NCBI GenBank assembly: GCA_963825305.1 | Contig: CAWGTA010000001.1 | Location: forward strand, 372,001-436,000 | Origin: PSRJ01 sp963825305 | Lineage (GTDB): Bacteria > Acidobacteriota > Terriglobia > Bryobacterales > Bryobacteraceae | Direction: 5' to 3' | Length of the DNA: 64,000 nt | Shown here: positions 53,536 to 61,760 of the stretch, in pieces | Numbering within the stretch: the stretch's first letter is position 1 | Layout: every line of letters begins with the position of its first letter | The notes under the pieces: model-generated | What the model saw: the letters and a program-made list of their open reading frames with translations, nothing else | What the model was told of the DNA's origin: nothing | The model's database searches: none | Position numbers and translations under genes: made by a program

Positions 53536-54831
53536 ATGTTCGCATCACTTCACGGCAGCGGAAATTTGACGGCGGTGGCATTCGAGTTTTCACCCCTTGT
53601 GGAGCAGACCGCGCCCGATACCGTGACGTTCGATGTGGCGGGGCTCGAGCGGCTGTTCGGGCTGGCGCAGGATGTGGCCGCGGCCATCGCGCGGCGGGCG
53701 AAAGAAACGGGGCTCCAGGCGAACGTGGCGTTGGCGGCGAATCCCGATGCCGCCATCTGCGCCGCGCGCGGGTTCGCGGGGGTCAGTATCCTTCCCCAGG
53801 GCGATGAGGCCAAGTTTCTGGAGCGGCTGCCGCTGGCGCTGCTGGGGCCTTCGCCCGAATTGCACGAAACCCTGGAGCGGTGGGGCATACGCAGCTTTCA
53901 ACAAATGGCCGCGCTGCCTCCGCTAGGCATTGCCGAACGGCTCGGGGCCGAGGGCCTCCGTTTGCGACAATTGGCGCGCGGCGAAGTGGAGCGGAAACTG
54001 CTTCCGCTGGAAGAGCCCTTGCGCTTTGCCGATGGGCTCGAATTGGACTACCCGGTGGAATTGCTGGAGCCACTGGCGTTCGTGTTGGCACGTCTGCTGA
54101 GCGGGTTAACCACGCGGCTGGCCACGCGCGGGTTGGCCACAGACGAGTTGCGTCTGCGGCTCGAACTGGAAGACCGCGGGTCCCACCAGCGCACCCTGCG
54201 TCTGCCTGTCCCGTCGCTCGATCAACGCGCTTTTTTGAAGCTGCTGCACCTGGATCTGGCGGCGCATCCGCCCACTGCGCCGGTGGTCGAGGTCCGCCTG
54301 GAAGTAAACCCGGTGAAGCCGCAGGCCGCGCAGAGCGGGCTGTTTATTCCGGGCGCGCCTGAACCGGTGAAGCTGGAGCTGACGCTGGCGCGCATCAAAG
54401 CCATCGTGGGACCGGAAAGAGTGGGGTCGCCCGAACTGGTGGATACGCACCGGCCGGGCGCGTTTCAGATGGCCGTGTGGGGCGGAACCCCTGGTCCGCA
54501 GCCGGCCCCCTGGCCGGCTTCTGGAGGGAAGCGGGTCCAGGGGGACCCGCGCGGACCAGGGGTCCGCCCTACCATTCGGCTGGCCTTGCGCGTCTTTCGG
54601 CCGCCGCGTGCGGCACGCGTGGAACTGGATGCCGGCCAGCCGCGGTTTGTGAGCGCCGCGGGGATTCGCGGCAGGGTGCAGGAACGGGCCGGCCCGTGGC
54701 GCACTTCGGGAGACTGGTGGACCTTCGATCCGTGGTCGCGCGACGAATGGGACCTGGCGCTGACCGATGGCGCGCTGTACCGCATCTATTGCGAACCGCG
54801 CGGGTGGTTCGTCGAGGGGAGTTATGACTAG
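53536..54831 (+). CDS. imuB: ImuB (inactive Y-family polymerase-like mutasome scaffold)
   Basis: 431 residues from ATG 53536, two bases after imuA. It has a Y-family layout: palm remnant (AFEFSPLVEQTAPDTVTFDV, GLERLFG), helix-hairpin-helix (WGIRSFQQMAALPPLGIAER) and little finger (RLRLELEDRGSHQRTLRLPV), but lacks the catalytic acid pair, as expected for ImuB, which bridges the beta clamp and DnaE2. Residues about 316-345 are an insertion rich in Gly, Pro and Arg encoded by the palindromic repeat at 54481-54568; the family continues normally after it with LALRVFRPPRAARVEL. The frame is preserved. Confidence 0.9.
   Translation: MFASLHGSGNLTAVAFEFSPLVEQTAPDTVTFDVAGLERLFGLAQDVAAAIARRAKETGLQANVALAANPDAAICAARGFAGVSILPQGDEAKFLERLPLALLGPSPELHETLERWGIRSFQQMAALPPLGIAERLGAEGLRLRQLARGEVERKLLPLEEPLRFADGLELDYPVELLEPLAFVLARLLSGLTTRLATRGLATDELRLRLELEDRGSHQRTLRLPVPSLDQRAFLKLLHLDLAAHPPTAPVVEVRLEVNPVKPQAAQSGLFIPGAPEPVKLELTLARIKAIVGPERVGSPELVDTHRPGAFQMAVWGGTPGPQPAPWPASGGKRVQGDPRGPGVRPTIRLALRVFRPPRAARVELDAGQPRFVSAAGIRGRVQERAGPWRTSGDWWTFDPWSRDEWDLALTDGALYRIYCEPRGWFVEGSYD
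54481..54568. repeat. Palindromic repeat inserted in frame inside imuB (family C)
   Basis: 88 bases. The outer arms are GGCGGAACCCCTGGTCCGC (54481-54499) and GCGGACCAGGGGTCCGCC (54551-54568), matching except for one extra A. Nested inside are GGCC-CCCT-GGCC and GGGTCC-AGGG-GGACCC hairpins. It adds about 30 codons to imuB with no stop. Confidence 0.85.
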
Positions 54832-54836
54832 GTGCC

Positions 54837-57800
54837 ATGACTGAGGGCTACGTCGAACTTCACGCGCGCTCGGGCTTCAGTTTCCTGGAAGGCTCCTCGG
54901 TGCCCGAAGAGCTGGCGGGCGCCTGCGCGCAGTTCGGCATGCCGGCCATGGCCCTGGTGGACCGCAATGGCGTCTATGGCGCGCCGCGATTCCATATGGC
55001 CGCGAAGAAGGCGGGCGTGCGCGCGCACATCGGGTCGGAAATCACTTGCACCAACGGCGTCTCGTATCCGCTGCTGGTGGAAACGCGCGAAGGCTATCAG
55101 AACTTGTGCCGCCTGGTCACCCGCATGAAGCTGCGCGCCAAGAAGGGCGAAGGCGCGGCCACCCTGGAAGAACTGGCGGAGTTTTCGCGCGGACTGATCT
55201 GCCTCACACGACATCCCGAGGAACGCCTGCTCGATATTTTCGGCAAGCGCAACGTCTATGCCGAACTCCAGCGCCACTACCATCGCGAAGAGGAGGCGCG
55301 CAACCAGGCGATCATGGACCGCGCACGCCGGCTGGGGATTCCGCTGGCCGCCACCAACGGGGTGGCCTATGCCACGCCCCCGCAACGCGAGTTGCTCGAC
55401 GTATTCACCTGCGTGCGCCAGAAGGTGACGCTGGCCACGGCCGGACGCCGGCTCGAGCGCAATTCCGAACGGCACGTTAAAACGCCCGCCGAAATGGCCC
55501 GCCTGTTCTCCGATCTTCCGGAGGCGCTCACCAACACACTGGAAATCTCCACGCGCCTGGAATTTACCCTTGCCGATCTCGGTTACGAATTCCCGCGCTA
55601 CCCCGTGCCGGAAGGCGAAACCATGGCGTCGTTTCTACGCAAGCGCGTGGATGAGGGCGCGCGCGGCCGCTACCTGCCCTATACGGAAAAGGAGCAGCGG
55701 CAGATTGAGCGCGAACTGGCGCTGATCGAAAAGCTTGCGCTGGAGGGGTATTTTCTGATCGTCTGGGACATCGTGCGCTTTTGCAAGGAGAACGGCATCC
55801 TGGCGCAGGGGCGCGGCTCGGCGGCCAACAGCGCGGTGTGTTACGCGCTGGGAATCACTGCCGTCGATCCCGTTAGCATGGAGCTGCTATTCGAGCGGTT
55901 TCTTTCCGAGGAGCGCGGCGAGTGGCCCGACATCGATATCGACCTGCCCAGCGGAGACCAGCGCGAGCAAGCCATCCAATATGTGTACCAGCGATTCGGC
56001 AAGCTGGGGGCGGCCATGACAGCCAACGTGATCACCTACCGCGGCCGCTCCGCCGCGCGCGAAGTGGGCAAGGCGTTGGGCTTCGAGATCACTACGCTTG
56101 AGCGGCTGGCCGGCTTGGCGCGCACGTGGGAATGGCAGGATCCCAAGGACACCACCGAGCGTCAGTTCCGCGAGGCCGGCTTCGATATTAACCAGCCGCG
56201 CGTGCGCAAATTTTTCGAGCTGTACCAGATGGCCCAGGATTTGCCGCGCCACCTGGGCCAGCATTCGGGAGGAATGGTCATCTGCCAGGGACAGCTCGAT
56301 TCCGTAGTGCCGCTCGAACCAGCCACCATGCCCGGGCGCGTGGTGGTGCAGTGGGACAAGGAAGACTGTGCAGACATGGGAATCATCAAGGTGGACCTGC
56401 TCGGCCTGGGCATGATGGCCGTGATGGAAGAGTGTCTCCACCTGATCCCGGAAGTTTATGGCGAGCCGGTCGACCTGGCGCACCTGCCGGCCGACGATCC
56501 GGCGGTTTACGAAGCCTTGCAAAAGGCCGACACCATCGGCATGTTCCAGGTGGAGAGCCGCGCGCAGATGTCCTGCCTGCCGCGCATGAGGCCGAAGAAG
56601 TTTTACGACATCGTAGTGCAGGTGGCGATCATCCGGCCGGGGCCGATCGTGGGCAAAATGGTGCACCCGTATCTGAACCGGCGGCTAGGCCGCGAGGCGC
56701 CGGATTGCCTGCATCCCTCGCTCGAATCGGTGCTCCGGCGAACGCTCGGCGTGCCGTTGTTCCAGGAACAGTTGCTGCGCATGGCTATGCTCGCGGCCGG
56801 TTTTTCCGGCGGCCAGGCCGAGGAGTTGCGGCGCGCCATGGGTTTCAAGCGCTCGGAAAAACGCATGGCCGACATTGAAGTGAAGCTGCGCGCGGGCATG
56901 GAGAAGAACGGCATCACGGGGAAGGTGCAGGACACCATCGTGCATTCGATCACATCGTTTGCGCTGTACGGCTTTCCCGAATCGCACGCCGCCAGTTTTG
57001 CGCTGCTGGCTTATGCCAGCGCGTACCTGAAGTGCCACTACCTGGCGGCGTTCACCTGCGCCATGCTGAACAACCAGCCGATGGGATTTTATGCGCCGGC
57101 GATTTTGATCAAAGACGCGCAGCGCCACGGCTTGCGCGTGCTGCCGGTGGATGTGACGAAATCGGAATGGAATTGCACCTGTAGCGCCGGCGGTCTTGCC
57201 GCCGGTGATTTGGGCGAACCACACCGGCGGCAAGACCGCCGGCGCTACTTACGCCTGGGCCTCCGCTACGCCAAAGGCCTTCGCGAGGAAGCCGGCCGCG
57301 CCATCGTGCGCGCGCGTCCATTCACCAGCGTGGACGATCTGGCGCTGCGCGTCCCGGAATTGCGCAAAGACGAAATCAACCGCCTCGCCGAAATTGGCGC
57401 GCTGAATTCGCTCGACCGGCTCCACCGCCGCGATGCGCTGTGGCAGGCGCAGCGCGCGATTCTGCCAGTGGGCCCTCTGCTTGAGCCGCTGGAAGAAAAG
57501 GGCGCGTCTTCCCCGCTGGCTCCCATGCAGACGGAAGAGCGCCTGTGGGCCGATTACCGCGGGACCGGTTTAACCATCGGCCGCCATCCCATGGGCTACC
57601 GCCGCGCGGAAATGAACGCGCTCCGAGTCACACGCGCCGTCGATCTGGCGAGTGTCCCCGATGGCCGCCTGGTGCGGATCGCCGGCTCGGTGATTGTCCG
57701 CCAGCGTCCCGGCACGGCCAAGGGATTCGTGTTCTTGAGCATGGAAGACGAAACCGGCATCATGAACGCCATCGTGACTCCCGCCATCTTCGACCGCTAC

Positions 57801-57938
57801 AAACTCGAGGTGTTGGGCGAAGCCTTCCTGCTCATCGACGGCGTGCTGCAAAACCTGGACGGAGTGATTTCGGTGAAAGCCGGCCGCATCGCAGGGTTAC
57901 CAGCCGGCGCGACGGCGGAGTCGCACGATTTTCATTGA
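54837..57938 (+). CDS. dnaE2: Error-prone DNA polymerase DnaE2 (ImuC)
   Basis: 1033 residues, C-family polymerase of the mutasome. PHP domain at 1-200 (YVELHARSGFSFLEGSSVPE, MALVDRNGVYGAPRFHMAAK). The palm has GRGSAANSAVCYALGITAVD near 325 and the metal-binding acids in WPDIDIDLPSGDQ near 363. DLPRHLGQHSGGMVIC near 470 and VDLLGLGMMAVMEECL near 520 are conserved. The helix-hairpin-helix and OB fold follow (about 870-1010). Residues about 782-804 are an insertion encoded by a perfect palindromic repeat (57181-57249), between WNCT and LRLGLRYAKGL. Full length otherwise. It performs damage-induced mutagenic synthesis with ImuA and ImuB. Confidence 0.95.
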   Translation: MTEGYVELHARSGFSFLEGSSVPEELAGACAQFGMPAMALVDRNGVYGAPRFHMAAKKAGVRAHIGSEITCTNGVSYPLLVETREGYQNLCRLVTRMKLRAKKGEGAATLEELAEFSRGLICLTRHPEERLLDIFGKRNVYAELQRHYHREEEARNQAIMDRARRLGIPLAATNGVAYATPPQRELLDVFTCVRQKVTLATAGRRLERNSERHVKTPAEMARLFSDLPEALTNTLEISTRLEFTLADLGYEFPRYPVPEGETMASFLRKRVDEGARGRYLPYTEKEQRQIERELALIEKLALEGYFLIVWDIVRFCKENGILAQGRGSAANSAVCYALGITAVDPVSMELLFERFLSEERGEWPDIDIDLPSGDQREQAIQYVYQRFGKLGAAMTANVITYRGRSAAREVGKALGFEITTLERLAGLARTWEWQDPKDTTERQFREAGFDINQPRVRKFFELYQMAQDLPRHLGQHSGGMVICQGQLDSVVPLEPATMPGRVVVQWDKEDCADMGIIKVDLLGLGMMAVMEECLHLIPEVYGEPVDLAHLPADDPAVYEALQKADTIGMFQVESRAQMSCLPRMRPKKFYDIVVQVAIIRPGPIVGKMVHPYLNRRLGREAPDCLHPSLESVLRRTLGVPLFQEQLLRMAMLAAGFSGGQAEELRRAMGFKRSEKRMADIEVKLRAGMEKNGITGKVQDTIVHSITSFALYGFPESHAASFALLAYASAYLKCHYLAAFTCAMLNNQPMGFYAPAILIKDAQRHGLRVLPVDVTKSEWNCTCSAGGLAAGDLGEPHRRQDRRRYLRLGLRYAKGLREEAGRAIVRARPFTSVDDLALRVPELRKDEINRLAEIGALNSLDRLHRRDALWQAQRAILPVGPLLEPLEEKGASSPLAPMQTEERLWADYRGTGLTIGRHPMGYRRAEMNALRVTRAVDLASVPDGRLVRIAGSVIVRQRPGTAKGFVFLSMEDETGIMNAIVTPAIFDRYKLEVLGEAFLLIDGVLQNLDGVISVKAGRIAGLPAGATAESHDFH
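57181..57249. repeat. Perfect 27-bp inverted repeat inserted in frame inside dnaE2 (family A, copy 4)
   Basis: Arms 57181-57207 and 57222-57248 are perfect reverse complements with a 14-base loop. The core CCGGCGGTCTTGCCGCCGG is the family A element of 35710, 43763 and 52355, here doubled head to head. With one flanking base it is 69 bases, 23 codons, so the reading frame is unchanged. Confidence 0.92.
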
Positions 57939-58126
57939 ACGCGTCTCCCTTCCGTGGCTGACTGGCATGTCGACCTGAGTCTAATCGAGGGCGCTGCTGC
58001 CGCGGTTCTGTGCAGGAGCCTTTCGGGATGCTCGTCGCCGACCCCGTGATTCCCACTTACGACGTCCCTACGATCGACGCTTCTGCGTAACGATCGCGAT
58101 CGAAACGCCGCGCCGCTCCACCGATG

Positions 58127-58166
58127 GGGGCACCATCGAATGCATTGCAACGCTTGATGGTGCCCC
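58127..58166. terminator. Hairpin between dnaE2 and the decaheme cytochrome gene
   Basis: Arms 58127-58139 (GGGGCACCATCGA) and 58154-58166 (TTGATGGTGCCCC) form a stem with a single mismatch and a 14-base loop, between convergent genes. A U-rich tail is absent on both sides, so it may be an mRNA end barrier rather than a classical intrinsic terminator. Confidence 0.5.
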
Positions 58167-58181
58167 TCGCTCTGGTTCGGA

Positions 58182-60206
58182 CTAGAAGATCCGCTGGTGT
58201 ACGCGATCTACCGAGAATTCTTCGCCCGCACTGTGGCAAGCCGCGCAGCTCTCACCCAGAACCGTCGTGTTGGCCAGAGCGTGGGAAGCCGTCGCTACGT
58301 CGTCATGGCAGCCCTGGCAGGCAGCGGAGATCGGAGGAGTGGTCGGGGTGAAGCCGCCCGGACTGGCCACCATTGCTTTGGCTCCGACATTCTCCACCAT
58401 GTAAGTGCCGGGCAGGTGGCAGGTGGTGCAGTCGCGCAGGTCGCCCGGGAACCGGACGTCCTGATAGTTGGTCGTCCCCAGCACGTACGGGTTCGCCAGG
58501 TTCTCACCGCGGTGGATGCTGTGGATTTGCCAGGCCAGGTTTACGCTCTGCTTCGAGGTTCCATCCGCCAACGTCGGATTGTGGCAGATGGTGCACTCCT
58601 GGGCCGCATTGCGGGTGCCGCCGTGGACGAAGCTCAGATTCACATGGCAGGTGCTGCAGTTCTCCGTGGACACCACCTGGCGCCTTGCGGCGACTGCGCT
58701 CTTGTCAACTGAGAAGTAGAATTCCACGGGCTTGGCGGCGTCGGTAGCCGTGGTGGCACTGGTCGTGCCCGGAAGCAGTGTCACGGTATTGCGGGCTTCG
58801 ATGGAAACTGTGTAAGAACCCGCCGCGGCTGCCGGGATCTTGTTGGTCATGGTGTAGGCGTATACGCCATTGGTCGCCGGGAGTCTTGCTCGGATCTTCG
58901 GAAACCCGTATTCCACCAGCGCCCGTCTGGTAGTCCGTGTTCGGTCCGCCCAGAACCACTCGGGTTGAGGTGATCTTGCTGATGTCGACCGGGTTGTTGG
59001 ATTTGTCCAGCACGCTGAAGGTAACCGTGGGAGCATTACCCGGTGTGGCTCCATCCACCTTCAGGACCTTCGTGACCAGTCCCGGGAGCGAAGTGGAGTT
59101 CGCCGGAATGAGGTGTGCGCCAGGGATGGAGGCATCGAAATCCATGGTGGCCTGCGAGGTGTGGCAGTTCTTGCATTGGTTGTCATCCGGCTGCACCAGA
59201 TTCAGATGGTTCAAGCCGGTGGCGAAGTTCACATCGTCATGGCAAGAGCCGCATACCGCGGCGCTGGGGTTCGTCTTCCAGTTGTCGGCTTGAGTGGCCG
59301 CCTTAGCGTGGCAGGTAGTGCAGTTCCGGACATCCTGCGGGAAGACCACCGTGGAGAAGTCCGACCACTGCGCCGCGATGCCAGATGCGGTATGGAGTTC
59401 CGGCCTTGACGCTGGGCAGGCTCGATCCCATATGGATCTTGTGGATCAGGACCTTCATGTCCTGGGTGAGCTGCGTATCCGGATTGATCGTCTGCGGCGT
59501 GTGGCACATGATGCAGAGTTCCACCTTGAGGCGCGATCCGCCGTGGCCGATCAGCGGGTCGTGGCACTGGTTGCAGGCATCGGTGGTTACCACCGAGCGG
59601 GTCACCGCGACGGGAGCCGTTCGGGACAAAATTGAAAACGTCGTTGGAGGTCTCGCTCCATTCGTCGAACGTGCCGAACTCCGACAGATCGCGCTGGGCG
59701 GAGACGCCAATGGCATGGGTCGCGGTGGCATCGAAGGTGGCTGGCGCCTTGGTCTTGAACGTATAGGTGTAGTCACCCACGGCGTTGGTGGCGAAGGTGC
59801 CGCCGGAATCGTTGGCCGCCTGGATTTGGGAAGGATTGGAGTTCAACGTAGCTTTCGCGACGGTGGTCGAGTACGACACGTACTGAGATTTGGCCGGCGG
59901 GAATGTAGGCGGCGATGAAGCTCATCGAAACCGGTCCCTTTGGTGGCCACGCCCAATCTGTCAAGAGGGATTCCGTCGGAATCCACGATCGTGGCTCGGA
60001 CGGTGATGGTGCCGTCTTTGGCAATGGCGGCGCTTCTGGATTTTCACCACTACGCCGGTTTTTCCGAGGGAGGTATTACTGCCATTCAGCCGAGGCGTAA
60101 AATCCACGGCTCGTTTGGCCGGGCGCTCATCGGCGGATGCAGTGTTGAAAGGAACCACAGGAGCTAACGCGAATAGGGCGCTAGCAACAACAAGGCACTT
60201 TCTCAT
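58182..60206 (-). pseudogene. OmcA/MtrC-type decaheme c-type cytochrome gene with about six frameshifts
   Basis: The gene starts ATG 60206 with a Sec signal (CLVVASALFALAPVVPFNTA-SA). Joining the frames gives ten haem sites: CNQCH, CIMCH, CTTCH, CGSCH, CKNCH in the first half and CSTCH, CTICH, CTTCH, CQGCH, CAACH in the second, separated by immunoglobulin-like beta domains (TYTFKTKAPATFDATATHAI, YTMTNKIPAAAAGSYTVSIE). This is the OmcA/MtrC layout used for electron transfer to extracellular acceptors. Shifts lie near 60037, 59938, 59898, 59627, 59373 and 58880, each apparently one extra base. No lipobox and no MtrA/MtrB partner is seen. As written, it cannot be translated; either decayed or mis-assembled. 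Confidence 0.75.
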
Positions 60207-60465
60207 AGACCAAGACTCCTAAAGAACAAAAGGCTCGAATATCCTATTTACTCTTGCATCTGGTTTTCCAACACACAGTTCCTGGAAAATGGCGTTCCGA
60301 TGCGGCGTAGGAAGATTCCACAGCCAGTTGGGAAACCCTTCATACTACGGGGCTGGCTTGACTGCCTGGATTTCCCACCCCAAGGCACGGGAACTCCACC
60401 GGACCGCCACAACGTGCGCAAATGACCCTGAACTGCGAGTCTTGCCCCGCCTCACCCAGCGCGAA

Positions 60466-61017
60466 TTAACGCGTTCCCGCCGATCGGCTGAAGGAAATCA
60501 ATCCCAGGGCCTCCAGCGTTTGCCAGACCCGCTGGCAGCTTTCCTCCGGGCTCTCCCGCGACGAGTCTACCGTCAGTTCGGGCCGAAGCGGCGGTTCGTA
60601 AGGGTCGGTGATGCCTGTAAATTGCGCAATCTCACCCGCCATGGCCTTCTTGTAGAGTCCCTTCACGTCCCGTTCAATCAAGACATCCAGGGGACACGTT
60701 AGATGGATCTCCACAAAATTGGGAATCGATGCCCGCAGTTCGTCGCGAATGGCGCGATAAGGAGAAATGGCTGCGGCAATCGCGATCACGCCGTGGCGCG
60801 CAAGGAGCTCACAAACAAAACCGATGCGGCGGATGTTTTCGTCCCGATCTTCTTTGCTGAAGCCCAGCCCTTTCGACAGGCGTGTGCGGACCACATCGCC
60901 GTCCAGGAGTTCGACCCGGGCCCCGTGGGCGCAAAGCCGCTGCCCCACAAGTTGCGAGAGCGTGCTCTTTCCCGCTCCCGACAGGCCCGTGAACCAAAGC
61001 GTGAACCCCTTGTGCAA
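60466..61017 (-). CDS. cysC: Adenylylsulfate kinase
   Basis: 183 residues. P-loop GLSGAGKST at 11-19, LLDGDVVRTRLSKGLGFSKE-DRDENIRRIGFV (substrate and Mg2+ residues), AAISPYRAIRDELR and DVLIERDVKGLYKKAMAGEI, FTGITDPYEPPLRPEL are all typical of CysC. It phosphorylates adenosine 5'-phosphosulfate to PAPS. No sulfate adenylyltransferase or reductase genes are adjacent, and the neighbours are surface-related, so it may serve sulfation of surface polymers rather than cysteine synthesis; this is inference. Confidence 0.94.
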   Translation of the reverse strand: MHKGFTLWFTGLSGAGKSTLSQLVGQRLCAHGARVELLDGDVVRTRLSKGLGFSKEDRDENIRRIGFVCELLARHGVIAIAAAISPYRAIRDELRASIPNFVEIHLTCPLDVLIERDVKGLYKKAMAGEIAQFTGITDPYEPPLRPELTVDSSRESPEESCQRVWQTLEALGLISFSRSAGTR

Positions 61018-61048
61018 TCTCCAAGTCTAGAAAGGGCTCAGCAGCCTG

Positions 61049-61609
61049 TCAATCGCGGATGGGAGAGCTGCCGCTGGCCCGGCGCGACTTCTTTCGCAGC
61101 CACATGGATCCCACTAACAGCGAGAGGCCCACGGTAGAACCGGTCCACGGCTCGGGGACGGGGTCTGAAGGAGTCTCCACCTGAATGACAGCGGAGTTGG
61201 GTCCCGGAGTTTCGGTGCTATGGTCCCACGAATTCACATCCGCATTGCCGAGCACACTGCTGGCCCCAGGGCTGGATATGCTGAACCCGCCTAGGGAGGC
61301 GCCCGGGGCAAGATCGGTCGAGTCGCCGTTACTCGAAAAGGTAACGGACATCATGCCGTTCACCAAGCCGATTGAGTCGGTCCACCCGTTTGGTTCCGCG
61401 GTTACTGTGATCGGGGCGTTGATAGCGATCGTGAACTGGTCTACGTAGTTCACGCTGCCGGGAGCCTCGTTGTCAAAAATGGTGTAGGTCCAGACACCAG
61501 CAACACTGGTATCTGTCGTGATGTTGGCAGCCAGGACCGAGGCCGACAGCGGGTGCAACGTCACCATGAGAGTGAGTAGAAGTAAAAGACTGCACCAAAA
61601 ACGTTGCAA
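61049..61609 (-). CDS. PEP-CTERM sorting-domain protein
   Basis: About 186 residues. I chose TTG 61609 (MQRFWCSLLLLLTLMVTLHP) because AAGGAG lies seven bases upstream; the longer frame to 61675 has no ribosome site. A signal peptide ends near SVLA-ANI. The body is a Thr/Ser/Gly-rich beta domain (VAGVWTYTIFDNEAPGSVNY). The C-terminus is VPEPWTGSTVGLSLLVGSMW followed by LRKKSRR: the Pro-Glu-Pro motif, a hydrophobic helix and basic residues recognised by exosortase. It is a surface or exopolysaccharide-matrix protein. No exosortase gene is in the window. Confidence 0.83.
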   Translation of the reverse strand: MQRFWCSLLLLLTLMVTLHPLSASVLAANITTDTSVAGVWTYTIFDNEAPGSVNYVDQFTIAINAPITVTAEPNGWTDSIGLVNGMMSVTFSSNGDSTDLAPGASLGGFSISSPGASSVLGNADVNSWDHSTETPGPNSAVIQVETPSDPVPEPWTGSTVGLSLLVGSMWLRKKSRRASGSSPIRD

Positions 61610-61760
61610 GCGAGTTCTCCTTTTCAGCCAAAGACAAGTACTACTGGTTCCATTATTGGAGGGCAGTCTGGTCACTACTAGACTGGCTTTGGTTATCTGG
61701 CCTCGCCCGAAGCGTTGTAAATGTCCAGACGTAACAGCACCTTACCGGGGTGCCCAGCGC

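Noticed and set aside
58127..58166. Part of a mobile-element end
   Set aside because: A single simple hairpin between convergent genes fits a transcription barrier; no second copy seen.
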